Of a stretch of DNA of 64,000 nucleotides, positions 41,089 to 49,799 are shown piece after piece (position 1 is the stretch's first letter; each line of letters starts with the position of its first letter). The notes under the pieces were generated by a model that saw only the letters and a list, made by a program, of their open reading frames with translations, made no database searches and was not told where the DNA came from. The stretch is from contig DAHYHI010000102.1 in the NCBI GenBank assembly GCA_027391075.1, positions 92,927 through 156,926 of the forward strand, given 5' to 3'. The position numbers and the translations under genes were made by a program. Origin of the DNA: JAJZAM01 sp027391075. GTDB lineage: Bacteria; Actinomycetota; Acidimicrobiia; Acidimicrobiales; Palsa-688.

Positions 41089-42030
41089 CTAGGCGGTGGC
41101 GCTTCGGTTCAGGCCCGCCCGCTCTCCTTTAGCTACGAGCGTCACCGCTACCTTGCGGGATGCCTCGTCGATCATCTCGTCGCCGAACATCACCGCCCCC
41201 TTGCCGTCGCCCTCCGTGGCTGCGCGGTAGCTTTCCAGGACGTCCCAAGCCTTGTCGAACGCTTCTTGGGTGGGAGAGAACACCTCGTTTGCGATTCCCA
41301 CCTGGTCGGGGTGAAGGCTCCACTTGCCGTCGAAGCCGAGGATCTGCGTTCGTCTGGCGTAGCTGCGGAACCCTTCGGGGTCCCGGACTTTGACGTACGG
41401 ACCGTCGATTACCTGAAGGCCGTTCGCCCTTCCGGCCATCAGTATCCTGGCGAAAACGTAGTGGAAGTAGTCCCCAGGGTACTCGGGGATGTCCAAACCT
41501 CCCGACAGCGACGGCATCCCCATCGATGCTGACATGTCCACGGGGCCGAGGATAACCGTCTCAAGGCGAGGCGACGCTGCGCAGATCGCATCCACGTTGA
41601 TCAGGCCACGGGCCGTCTCGATTTGGGCTTCGATGCCGATGTGGCCTGGCGGCAGTCCGCAGTTCAGCTCAACCTGGGTGAGAAGCAGGTCCATGGCGAC
41701 GACCTGGGCGGGGTCTTGCACCTTGGGGAGCATTATCTCGTCGAGTCGCTCCCCGGCTGACCCGACGACGTCGATGACATCTCCGTAGGTCCAGCGGGTG
41801 TCCCAAGCGTTCACTCTCACGCAGAGGACAGCGTCGCCCCAGTCGTTGTGGCGGATAGCCTCGACCACACGGGCGCGTGAGGATTCTTTCTCCTTGGGGG
41901 CCACCGCGTCCTCCAAGTCCAAGAAGTACATGTCAGCACCGAGCGAAGGTGCTTTGGCGAGGAACTTGTCGCTGGAACCCGGAACAGCGTGACAGGACCG
42001 GCGGGGAAGGTGGCGGGAACGTTCAGACAT
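41089..42030 (-). CDS. CoA-ester lyase (malyl-CoA/beta-methylmalyl-CoA lyase type)
   Basis: A 313-aa HpcH/HpaI-type aldolase of the CitE/Mcl group. Landmarks: RRSCHAVPGSSDKFLAKAPSLGADMYFLDLEDAVAPKEK (acidic Mg2+ ligand), VRVNAWDTRWTYGD, IEAQIETARGLINVDAI (second metal-binding Glu) and ILGFDGKWSLHPDQ. These match L-malyl-CoA/beta-methylmalyl-CoA lyases that cleave to glyoxylate plus acetyl- or propionyl-CoA. ATG 42030 has TAACAT 6 nt upstream. Convergent with the Mcd-like gene. Confidence 0.85.
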   Translation of the reverse strand: MSERSRHLPRRSCHAVPGSSDKFLAKAPSLGADMYFLDLEDAVAPKEKESSRARVVEAIRHNDWGDAVLCVRVNAWDTRWTYGDVIDVVGSAGERLDEIMLPKVQDPAQVVAMDLLLTQVELNCGLPPGHIGIEAQIETARGLINVDAICAASPRLETVILGPVDMSASMGMPSLSGGLDIPEYPGDYFHYVFARILMAGRANGLQVIDGPYVKVRDPEGFRSYARRTQILGFDGKWSLHPDQVGIANEVFSPTQEAFDKAWDVLESYRAATEGDGKGAVMFGDEMIDEASRKVAVTLVAKGERAGLNRSATA

Positions 42031-42052
42031 GCCCGGATGTTAGAAGCCCCTG

Positions 42053-43252
42053 TCAGCCCTCGACCAGTTCCGCCGGAACTATCTGCTCGCCGAGGAGCCG
42101 AGCGAACCTGCGCGGATCACCTCCCACGAAGCTGCGGCACAGGCGGACACCATCGATATAGCAGAACGGGTAGGCGCGCCACGTAGGGTCGGTAAGGAAC
42201 TCGACGGTCTTCGTGGCCCGCTGGCGGGACGTGAGCGCCCAACTCTCGACGTAGTCGACAGCCTTGTCGACTGACCACCCCCGGTCGTGGATACCGATAG
42301 CGGCGTTACCGCGCACCGACGACAGGACATCACCCGCCGCCGCAACCTCGGCTACCGTCGCCGAGTCGTACCGTATGCCCAACGGCTTGAAATGGCCTTC
42401 GAGGACCACTTCTGGGGCCGGGGAAGCGATCACTTCCAAGGCCAGGTCGGCGAGGCCTTCGGCGACAAGGCACTGAGGGGTGCCGACGAGGAAGATGCTC
42501 TCTTCGAGCTGCTTGTTTCGCCGGACGAGACCGACCTCCTTGCGGGAGTGCTCGGTGTGGTGACCCGGGTAGGCCTCGTGAGCAACGATGTGTCCGAGCG
42601 AAAGTGACAGCACCGGCAGGTCCACGTTCAAAGCGACGCGACTTCGAAGCCCACCCAGGTAGAAGTTGAAGCCCGACCAGGGCTTGGCGGTGACCACCTC
42701 GAAGTCGACGTGCTCGCCCTCAGGTAGGCCGAACACGGCGTCGGTTCTGGCCCTGAAGTCCTCAGCGAGACTCCTCACGGCGCTGAGGACCATCTCGGGG
42801 GGAACCACGTGGCTTTCCCGCCACGCGTTGAAGGTGTCTGCGAGACTCCCCGGGGATCGTAGTGAGTGGCGGTCGAGAGCGTCGGCTATGCGCCGGTGGG
42901 CCTCGGCGAAAAGGTCCTCGTGCTGCCAAGCAGGCCGGACGCCGTAGCAGGCTTCGATCTCGTCGAGGTAGCCGACCGTCTCCCCGGCCAGCCTGGTAGC
43001 ACTGGTCATCAGTCCACGCACCTGGGCGGCCAGCCAAACCCTGCGCCTGTCGGCCACAGTCTGTGTGGAAGCCAACTCGGATAGCAGCAGCCGCGCCCTG
43101 TCTGCCAGCTTCGCAGGGTCGGCCGTGGCTCCTGAAGCTGCGCGTATGGCGAGCTCCTCCGGCCCGTAATAGGCGTCGACGAAACCGTCGACGTGACGTC
43201 CCAAGGCGAGACCCAGCTTTATGTACTCCTCGACGAGCTCGTCGGCGGTCAT
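42053..43252 (-). CDS. DUF885 putative metallopeptidase
   Basis: A ~399-aa DUF885 protein. The zinc motif HIVAHEAYPGHHTEH (HExxxxH type) is the family signature; FNFYLGGLRSRVALNVDLPV precedes it. DUF885 proteins are related to carboxypeptidase-type metallopeptidases. The ATG at 43252 (MTADELVEEY) seems the best start; a GTG three codons upstream is possible. The upstream IF-2B-like gene ends 38 nt away on the same strand. Confidence 0.87.
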   Translation of the reverse strand: MTADELVEEYIKLGLALGRHVDGFVDAYYGPEELAIRAASGATADPAKLADRARLLLSELASTQTVADRRRVWLAAQVRGLMTSATRLAGETVGYLDEIEACYGVRPAWQHEDLFAEAHRRIADALDRHSLRSPGSLADTFNAWRESHVVPPEMVLSAVRSLAEDFRARTDAVFGLPEGEHVDFEVVTAKPWSGFNFYLGGLRSRVALNVDLPVLSLSLGHIVAHEAYPGHHTEHSRKEVGLVRRNKQLEESIFLVGTPQCLVAEGLADLALEVIASPAPEVVLEGHFKPLGIRYDSATVAEVAAAGDVLSSVRGNAAIGIHDRGWSVDKAVDYVESWALTSRQRATKTVEFLTDPTWRAYPFCYIDGVRLCRSFVGGDPRRFARLLGEQIVPAELVEG

Positions 43253-43289
43253 GGCCGCCACGTTTGGCCTCCCGACGTGGAGGGTCCCG

Positions 43290-44138
43290 TCACTGGCGTT
43301 CCCATATCCGAAGCAGCTCCGGAGCGACGGGACAAGTCGACGATCCCAGAGCGGCCGACACGGCCGACGCCAAACCGTCGGCGTCAGCCTCGGAAGACTT
43401 CCAGGCTCCGAGGGGCCCGACGACCAAACTGAGCAAGTCTGGGGGGACGACCTCCGCCGGTCGATCCCAAGGTTCGAGCCCTGAGTTGTCTAGGCACTCT
43501 ACGAGGGTGTCCCACATAGGCCCTGGAAGCGTGCGCCCTACGCCCGCCACCGCCCACACCGGCACCCGCCGGTATGCCGCCGTCGCTGCGATCCCGAGCG
43601 AGCCGGGAGCGGCTATCACCCCTCCGGGACCGGCCGCGGAGGCCTCGACGAGCACGACGTCAGCGACAACCGCCGCTGTCGCAGCACCCGACGGAGACAC
43701 CAGAGTCGCTTCGCAGCCCCAGTCACACAACCGACGGACGAAACCCGGACCCTGCGAATCCCAGTCAACCACGAGCACTTCGATGTCCCCGCAGCGGCGC
43801 AAGGCGGTAGCGATCAGGTCCGGCCATCCGACCACGACAGCGACTCCGACACCGTCGAGGAGCTCCGCTAGCGCCGACGAAGTGTCGTCGGCGTCGAGCT
43901 GTTGGGCGGCGTCGACCCCCTCACGCTTAGGGTCGGCGGCGCGCAGGATACGCGCGCTGAGCCACCACAGCGGTCCGAGAGCCACGTTACGTTCTATGAG
44001 ACGCCTGCACGCCGTGACCAAACCCTCCGGCTGGACAGATGCAAGCTCTATAAGGGCGTGAGCAGCTTCCGCAGCGACCAGCGCAGGGTCGGCGCCTCGG
44101 GCCTGAGAGATGTAACGAAGCCGCTCCACAGGATTCAT
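43290..44138 (-). CDS. IF-2B-like fold protein of unknown function
   Basis: A 282-aa protein. The C-terminal half resembles the eIF-2B alpha / MTNA (methylthioribose-1-phosphate isomerase) Rossmann-like domain: VVADVVLVEASAAGPGGVIAAPGSLGIAATAAYRRVPVWAVAGVG parallels their nucleotide/sugar-phosphate region. The usual active-site Cys and Asp of MtnA are not obvious, so enzymatic function is uncertain. The Shine-Dalgarno AAGGGGAGC precedes the ATG. Likely co-transcribed with the DUF885 gene. Confidence 0.65.
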   Translation of the reverse strand: MNPVERLRYISQARGADPALVAAEAAHALIELASVQPEGLVTACRRLIERNVALGPLWWLSARILRAADPKREGVDAAQQLDADDTSSALAELLDGVGVAVVVGWPDLIATALRRCGDIEVLVVDWDSQGPGFVRRLCDWGCEATLVSPSGAATAAVVADVVLVEASAAGPGGVIAAPGSLGIAATAAYRRVPVWAVAGVGRTLPGPMWDTLVECLDNSGLEPWDRPAEVVPPDLLSLVVGPLGAWKSSEADADGLASAVSAALGSSTCPVAPELLRIWERQ

Positions 44139-44190
44139 CGGGCTCCCCTTCGGGCTGCGCTCACAATTGGCGTCGAAGGAAGCTCCGGCA

Positions 44191-44853
44191 TCACCGTCCG
44201 CCTGGCTGGAAGACCATCAGGTAGACGGCTGCGACCACCAAAAGGTTGAAACCCGCCCACCCGGCGTTGACGAACCTCTCGTAGCGGCGCAGGTCGGCTA
44301 CCTCCTGAGCGTTCGACCTGGGAGCCGGCGGCGCGGCGGCCACGTCGACTGCTCCTTCAGATCCTTCCGGCGATGCCGGCGCTGGCGCGCCCGCTACCGG
44401 CCGGGAGGCCGGCCTCGGGCCACCCGCCTGCTGCACTCCCGGAGTCTCGCACATGCCGCAGTCCCCGCAATCCCCGCAACTTGGCGATCTGGCCGGGTCC
44501 TCCAAGCGCTTGACGACCTCGAGGTGCTTGGCTTGGTTCGGTCGGATCCACCCGTGAAGCACACCGATCGCCACAAGGTAGACACCGAAAGCCGCCGAAA
44601 CCCACGGCGAGGAGAACTTGATAGTCGAATGGCTCGCAGCCACCGCCCCTACACCGAAGAGGAGCGCTGCGTATATGAGCATCTCCGCAAGGCCCGACAC
44701 CAGCCTGTTGACCTCGAGCACGGCGCTCGTACCTCCGTCGGGCCTGCGGGCAGCGAGAGAAGAGTAGAGACCGTTGTAGGCGACCGCCCCGAAACCGCCA
44801 ATGGCGCACAGGACGTGGAGCGAAACGAGGATCTCGAAGCCGGTACCCATCAC
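44191..44853 (-). CDS. DUF2269-type membrane protein with a cysteine cluster
   Basis: A 220-aa integral membrane protein with four hydrophobic segments: three in the first half (VSLHVLCAIGGFGAVAYNG, LIYAALLFGVGAVAA, VSAAFGVYLVAIGVLHG) and one near the end (GFNLLVVAAVYLMVF). Between TM3 and TM4 a hydrophilic Ala/Pro-rich loop contains CGDCGDCGMC, four cysteines suited to bind metal. DUF2269-like. The start is GTG 44853 or ATG 44850, with TACCTT just upstream. Function unknown. Confidence 0.75.
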   Translation of the reverse strand: MMGTGFEILVSLHVLCAIGGFGAVAYNGLYSSLAARRPDGGTSAVLEVNRLVSGLAEMLIYAALLFGVGAVAASHSTIKFSSPWVSAAFGVYLVAIGVLHGWIRPNQAKHLEVVKRLEDPARSPSCGDCGDCGMCETPGVQQAGGPRPASRPVAGAPAPASPEGSEGAVDVAAAPPAPRSNAQEVADLRRYERFVNAGWAGFNLLVVAAVYLMVFQPGGR

Positions 44854-44916
44854 CTACGAAGGTAGCCGCGCCGGGAGGCTTCAGCCCACCGTGGTCGCTC
44901 CTCGTTATTCGTAGGC

Positions 44917-46314
44917 CTAGTGGACGATCCCCCCGCGGGTCATAGCCTCGACGTCGAGAGCCCGGTCGACTTCCTCCTCGCTTAGCAGGCCGCGCTCCAA
45001 CACGACGCTGCGCAGATCCTTGCCTTCGGCCAGCGACGTCTTGATGACCTTCGCCGCTTCCTCGTAGCCGATGTAGGGATTAAGAGCGGTACCTATCGAA
45101 GGTGACGACAGGGCGTAGGTACGGCAGCGGGCGACGTCAGCCTCGATGCCGGATATGCACTTGTCGGCGAATACGACGCTGACAGCGCTGACCAGCCTTA
45201 TAGATTCCAGAAGGTTTCGGGCGATAACCGGCAGCATCACGTTGAGCTCCAAGTTGCCAGCTGCCCCGCCGAAGGCGACGGCAGCGTCGTTGCCGATCAC
45301 CTGGGCGACGACTTGCGACACGGCTTCGGGTATCACCGGGTTCACCTTGCCGGGCATGATCGACGAGCCCGGCTGCAGATCAGGAATGCGTATCTCGGCG
45401 AGACCGGTCCTCGGGCCGCTTCCCATCCAGCGCAGGTCGGTTGCGCACTTATACAGCGATACTGCGACCGTCCTGACCACGCCGGAAGCTTCGACGAGCG
45501 CATCCCTAGCGCCTTGGGCCTCGAAGTGGTTTCGGGCCTCCACGAAGCGTATGCCACGCGCCTGGGAGAGCCTGGCGATCACGCCCGGCGCGAACTCCGC
45601 CGGGGCGTTGATCCCAGTGCCGACGGCGGTTCCGCCGAGAGGGAGCTCAGCCACACGCGGCAGGCAGGCGGCCAGCCTTTCGACGCCGTAGCTGACAGCC
45701 GCAGCGTAACCCCCGAACTCCTGACCGAGAGTGACGGGGGTTGCGTCCATAAGATGGGTGCGTCCGGACTTGACTACCGAAGCGAACTCGTCCGCTTTGG
45801 CACTTAGCGCCGAGGCGAGATGCCCGAGGGCGGGGATCAGCTTGTCGGTGATCTCCGTTGCAGCGGCAACGTGTATCGCCGAGGGGAACACGTCGTTCGA
45901 GGACTGCGAAGCGTTGACGTGGTCGTTGGGGTGGACCCGCTCTCCGAGCTTCGCTGTGGCTAACGTGGCGAGAACCTCGTTCATGTTCATGTTCGTCGAC
46001 GTTCCCGATCCTGTCTGGTAGACGTCTATCGGGAATTCCCCTGAGTGACCGCCAGCGGAGACCTCGCCGGCAGCCTCTTCGATAGCGCGGGCGATCGGCT
46101 CGGGGATCACGTGAATCTCGGCGTTCACTGACGCTGCTGCGCCCTTGATAGCCGCGAGCGCCGATATCAGCGACGCTTCGACGCGCGTGCCGGAGATGGG
46201 GAAGTTCTCGACGGCCCGCTGGGTCTGGGCCTGCCACAATGCTTCGGCTGGAACCCGTACCTCTCCCATCGAGTCGTGCTCTACGCGAAATGCTGCCTCG
46301 GCTTGGTTGGTCAC
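44917..46314 (-). CDS. fumC: Class II fumarate hydratase FumC
   Basis: TCA-cycle enzyme interconverting fumarate and malate; oxygen-stable class II. All signature blocks are intact: QTGSGTSTNMNMNEVLA, HPNDHVNASQSSND, SGRTHLMDATPVTLGQEF and the superfamily signature GSSIMPGKVNPVIPE. The start GTG 46314 (MTNQAEAAFRVEHDSMGEV) has TATCTT 6 nt upstream. Length 465 aa is typical; the longer open frame upstream is a GC-rich artefact. Confidence 0.96.
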   Translation of the reverse strand: MTNQAEAAFRVEHDSMGEVRVPAEALWQAQTQRAVENFPISGTRVEASLISALAAIKGAAASVNAEIHVIPEPIARAIEEAAGEVSAGGHSGEFPIDVYQTGSGTSTNMNMNEVLATLATAKLGERVHPNDHVNASQSSNDVFPSAIHVAAATEITDKLIPALGHLASALSAKADEFASVVKSGRTHLMDATPVTLGQEFGGYAAAVSYGVERLAACLPRVAELPLGGTAVGTGINAPAEFAPGVIARLSQARGIRFVEARNHFEAQGARDALVEASGVVRTVAVSLYKCATDLRWMGSGPRTGLAEIRIPDLQPGSSIMPGKVNPVIPEAVSQVVAQVIGNDAAVAFGGAAGNLELNVMLPVIARNLLESIRLVSAVSVVFADKCISGIEADVARCRTYALSSPSIGTALNPYIGYEEAAKVIKTSLAEGKDLRSVVLERGLLSEEEVDRALDVEAMTRGGIVH

Positions 46315-46445
46315 ACGGCGAAGATAACGCGGCGGGCTGGCGGATCTCCACCCGGATCGTCCACGATCCCCCGGGGTGCTCGACCCGGATCGGTCACGGG
46401 AACGTCCACGACAGGATCCCGACCCTAGTGGCGTAGCATGATCGC

Positions 46446-47372
46446 ATGAGAATAGGTATCCACGTCGGAGTTTCCGGGCGTTCAGGCAACGCCATCGACG
46501 AGCTAATCGACGAAGCCAGACAGGCCCAGACAGCCGGATTGGATTTCTGGATGCCCCAGATGTCCGACGTCGACGCTTTGAGCGCCCTGGCTGTGGTCGG
46601 CCGGGAAGTGCAGGGGGTTCAGCTGGGAACTGCGGTAGTGCCAACCTACCCCCGACACCCGATGGTGATGGCCATGCAGGCCCTCACCGTTCAGGCGGCG
46701 ACCGGGGGACGTCTCACCCTTGGCATCGGACTCTCGCACCGGGTGGTCATAGAAGGTGCCTACGGGCTTTCCTACGACAAGCCTGTCCGCCACATGCGCG
46801 AGTACCTGAATATCCTGATGCCGCTCCTGCACGACGGCCGAGCGGACGTCACTGGCGAGGAACTGAGCGCCCACACCTTCTCGGCGATGAAGCCGGCCGG
46901 GTCCACTCCCCCATCGGTCATCGTCGCCGCCCTTGGATCCCAGATGCTCAACCTCGCAGGCTCCCTCGCCGACGGCACGGCGCTTTGGATGGTCGGGCCG
47001 AGGACGATCGAGACGCACATCGTCCCGAAGATCACCGCCGCCGCCCAACGGTCTGGCAGGCCGGACCCTCAGGTAGTCGTCGGGCTTCCGGTGTCGGTAA
47101 CTGCGGATCCTGACGCGGCGAGGGCGAGAGCGGCGGAGATTTTTGGCTTCTACAACAACCTTCCCTCGTACCGGGCGATGCTCGACATCGAAGGAGCGGA
47201 AGGCCCCGCTGACGTTGCGATCGTCGGAGACGAGGCGACGGTTCGCTCAGCGCTTCTACGCCTAGGCGAGATCGGGGCGACGGCGCTGAGCCTGCCGGTC
47301 TTCGGCACCAGCGACGAGCGCAAAGCCACGATGAACCTCCTCGCCGAGCTGGCAGCGACGGTCGGGGCGTGA
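46446..47372 (+). CDS. LLM-class F420-dependent oxidoreductase
   Basis: A 308-aa luciferase-like monooxygenase-fold oxidoreductase: LDFWMPQMSDVDALSALAVVG, LGTAVVPTYPRHPMVMAMQALTVQAATGGRLTLGIGLSH, and SLADGTALWMVGPRTIETHI fit the F420-binding group. TAGCAT lies 6 nt before the ATG. The stop overlaps the next gene's GTG by 4 nt. Substrate unknown. Confidence 0.9.
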   Translation: MRIGIHVGVSGRSGNAIDELIDEARQAQTAGLDFWMPQMSDVDALSALAVVGREVQGVQLGTAVVPTYPRHPMVMAMQALTVQAATGGRLTLGIGLSHRVVIEGAYGLSYDKPVRHMREYLNILMPLLHDGRADVTGEELSAHTFSAMKPAGSTPPSVIVAALGSQMLNLAGSLADGTALWMVGPRTIETHIVPKITAAAQRSGRPDPQVVVGLPVSVTADPDAARARAAEIFGFYNNLPSYRAMLDIEGAEGPADVAIVGDEATVRSALLRLGEIGATALSLPVFGTSDERKATMNLLAELAATVGA

Positions 47373-48307
47373 AGGCGGCCACCGTCGCAGACGGGCGGAT
47401 CGAGGTCCGGGAGCACCCGGACCCGGTCCCCGGGTACGGGCAGGTGTTGGTAAGGGTCAGGGCAGCCGGGCTTAACGGCGCCGACCTTATCCAGATGAGA
47501 GGCCACTACCCGGCGCCGCCTGGCAGTCCGCCGGACATCCCAGGCCTGGAACTGGCCGGGGATGTGATAGCCCTAGGCCCAGGCGCCACCCGCTTCCGCA
47601 CCGGAGACCGGGTAATGGCAGTGGTCGGAGGCGGAGGCCAAGCCGAGCTGGCCGTCGTGCACGAACGCGAGGCGATGCCCGTTCCGGCCGGCACCGGCTG
47701 GCCCGAAGCTGGGGGCTTCCCGGAGGTTTTCACCACGGCGCACGACGCGCTGTTCACTCAGGCCGATCTGGCGATGGGCGAACGGCTCCTCGTGCAGGGC
47801 GCCGCTGGAGGCGTCGGCACCGCAGGAGTCCAGTTGGGGGTGGCGGCTGGGGCTGCTGTCGTAGCTTCGGTGAGGGACCCGGCTCGCCGGGAGGACGTAG
47901 CGCGCTTGGGAGCGTTGGCGGTCTCCCCCGACGACGTGGCCGTCAACGGTCCTTACGACGTTGTCCTGGAGTTGGTCGGGGGGCCCAACATAACCACCGA
48001 CCTTCAAGCTCTCGGCGTTGGCGGCCGGGTCGCGGTCATCGGAACCGGGGCCGGCACGACAGCCGACTTGGACCTTAGAGTCCTGATGGGCAAGCGGGCG
48101 CGGATCCACGGTTCGACGCTTCGAGCCCGGCCGATGGAAGCCAAGGCTCGCGCAGCGAGGCTCGTAGAGGCCCACGTCATACCTCTGCTCGCTCGCGGGG
48201 CGTTGAAAGTCCCGGTCTGCGACACCTTCAGTCTCGACGACGCTCCCCTAGCCTACGAGCGTTTCGCCGCCGGCTCCAAGTTCGGCAAGATAGTCCTGCT
48301 CGCCTAA
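47369..48307 (+). CDS. Zinc-free MDR quinone oxidoreductase
   Basis: A 312-aa medium-chain dehydrogenase/reductase of the NADPH:quinone reductase type. GroES-like domain with GLNGADLIQMRGHYPAPPG, then Rossmann LLVQGAAGGVGTAGVQLGVAAGA (NADPH motif) and C-terminal AYERFAAGSKFGKIVL. Structural zinc cysteines of alcohol dehydrogenases are missing, as expected for this subgroup. Coupled by a 4-nt overlap to the LLM gene; the pair may act on the same compound. Confidence 0.9.
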   Translation: MKAATVADGRIEVREHPDPVPGYGQVLVRVRAAGLNGADLIQMRGHYPAPPGSPPDIPGLELAGDVIALGPGATRFRTGDRVMAVVGGGGQAELAVVHEREAMPVPAGTGWPEAGGFPEVFTTAHDALFTQADLAMGERLLVQGAAGGVGTAGVQLGVAAGAAVVASVRDPARREDVARLGALAVSPDDVAVNGPYDVVLELVGGPNITTDLQALGVGGRVAVIGTGAGTTADLDLRVLMGKRARIHGSTLRARPMEAKARAARLVEAHVIPLLARGALKVPVCDTFSLDDAPLAYERFAAGSKFGKIVLLA

Positions 48308-48389
48308 GGCGCACGGGGATACAAACCTCCGCGGGCGCTCCTGGCATTTCAGGGTGGCAACTAAGAGATACCTCTGCAGGGCTGCCAGG

Positions 48390-48770
48390 TCAACGGTTGC
48401 GGCGGGCCAAGGCCACGAAAGTGGCCTCCGCAACGCCGAGAAGCCATCCGGCCAGCAGCGCCAACGCCCACGTCCACGAGCCGGCTAGCCCTACGACCAA
48501 GATGATCACGGCTACGCTCGCCGTCAGGGCCATGGCGTAACCACCCAGCACCCTCTGATCCCCCCGATCCTCCCGGAACCGGCGCGGCTCGGGGGCAGCG
48601 ATTCGGAGCATCGGCAGGTCGACTCGAAGCTCGTCAAGCTCCTCTAGCTCAGACGCGGCTAACGCAGCCTCGATGCGCCTGGCGTACTCGTCGGTGTCCA
48701 GACGGCCAGCGGCGCAGTGGCGACCAAGCTCTTCGATGGTCCTACGTCTGTCGGCGTCTGATGCTCTCAT
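48390..48770 (-). CDS. DUF1707 (SHOCT-like) membrane protein
   Basis: A 126-aa protein with the actinobacterial DUF1707 domain at the N-terminus (MRASDADRRRTIEELGRHCAAGRLDTDEYARRIEAALAA), which resembles SHOCT domains, followed by two membrane helices (AMALTASVAVIILVVGLAG and ALALLAGWLLGVAEATFVAL). Function is unknown. Its start is 8 nt after the EamA-like gene's stop on the same strand. Confidence 0.88.
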   Translation of the reverse strand: MRASDADRRRTIEELGRHCAAGRLDTDEYARRIEAALAASELEELDELRVDLPMLRIAAPEPRRFREDRGDQRVLGGYAMALTASVAVIILVVGLAGSWTWALALLAGWLLGVAEATFVALARRNR

Positions 48771-48778
48771 AGCCCAAA

Positions 48779-49633
48779 TCAGGCTACCGGTCCTGCAACC
48801 AAACCTTCATTGCGCGCAAGGACAATGACACCGGCCACCATGGACCCAAGAGCTACCAGCTCAGCTGCCAAGGCCAAGGGGGAGGTGTCGACGCTCTCTC
48901 GAAACGCCGCGACTCCGATGACGATGCTGACGATGGGGTCCACGACGGTCAGCGCCGGCAGCGACAGGTCCAAAGCACCAGCCTGGAAGGCGCTCTGAGC
49001 GAGGAGCATCCCACCCACCCCGAGAACGGCCAGGGCATAGAGCTGCCAGTGCAAAAACACGTCGAGCAGGCCCCGGTCGAGGATGTGCGCCGTAGTCTTG
49101 GTCAAAGCGGCAGCTCCCCCGTAGACCAGGCCGGCCGCGGAGCCCAAGGCCACGGCCCGGCGCCGCGAAGCGGGGCCTCTTCCCCACGACACCAAACCGG
49201 CTGCCCCTAGCACCACGACACACAGGAGAACCACCCAGCTTGGGCTACCAGGGTTGCTGTTACCGGCGGCTGGCGCTGCAACGGCTAGGAACACCGCCAG
49301 CCCGGCGCAGACCGCGACCGTTCCGATCCAGTCGCTCGAAGCCAGCCTACGTCCGCTGAGGGCCGCTCCAAGAGGAAGAGCGAACAAAAGCCCCGAAACG
49401 AGCAGAGTCTGGACCATGACGATCGGACCGTGGCCCAAAGCGACGAACTGAAGAACGTACCCTGCGACGTCGCACGCAACCCCGAAAAGCCAGATCCTGC
49501 TACGGGCCAGGCGGACCAGGAGACCCAGTTCGATGCTCTCCGCTGCCGGCTCCCCGGCGGTACCGCGATGCTGGAAAACCGACGCAAGTGCGTACATTAG
49601 GGCGCTGGCCAGAGCGCTCAGCACAGCGAGCAT
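48779..49633 (-). CDS. DMT/EamA-family transporter
   Basis: A 284-aa permease with about nine to ten hydrophobic segments, starting MLAVLSALASALMYALASVFQHRG as in actinobacterial DMT-family proteins. Internal repeat halves are suggested by the two similar blocks VMVQTLLVSGLLFALPLGA and LTVVDPIVSIVIGVAAF. TAGCCT lies 6 nt before the ATG. Substrate unknown; related genes are often annotated as magnesium or drug transporter-like. Confidence 0.83.
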   Translation of the reverse strand: MLAVLSALASALMYALASVFQHRGTAGEPAAESIELGLLVRLARSRIWLFGVACDVAGYVLQFVALGHGPIVMVQTLLVSGLLFALPLGAALSGRRLASSDWIGTVAVCAGLAVFLAVAAPAAGNSNPGSPSWVVLLCVVVLGAAGLVSWGRGPASRRRAVALGSAAGLVYGGAAALTKTTAHILDRGLLDVFLHWQLYALAVLGVGGMLLAQSAFQAGALDLSLPALTVVDPIVSIVIGVAAFRESVDTSPLALAAELVALGSMVAGVIVLARNEGLVAGPVA

Positions 49634-49669
49634 GCCCCGAGGCTATCCGGCCTGGCAGAATGTGGGTGT

Positions 49670-49750
49670 GGGCGCGTGGTGGAATGGCAGACACAGCGGG
49701 CTTAAACCCTGCGGCCTCACGGCGTGAGGGTTCGAATCCCTCCGCGCCCA
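49670..49750 (+). tRNA. tRNA-Leu (anticodon UAA)
   Basis: An 81-nt tRNA: acceptor GGGCGCG (49670-49676) pairs with CGCGCCC (49743-49749), discriminator A at 49750, no encoded CCA. The anticodon stem GCGGG/CCTGC encloses loop CTTAAAC with anticodon TAA (reads UUA). A long variable arm (GGCCTCACGGCGTGAGG) and the T-arm GAGGGTTCGAATCCCTC confirm class II Leu. It borders the accessory region and is a likely integration landmark, though no second copy of its 3' end was seen in the window. Confidence 0.95.
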
Positions 49751-49799
49751 CTCCGGATTTGCCCATAAAAGTCCTGGTCACGGCACTGCCTGTCGCTCG

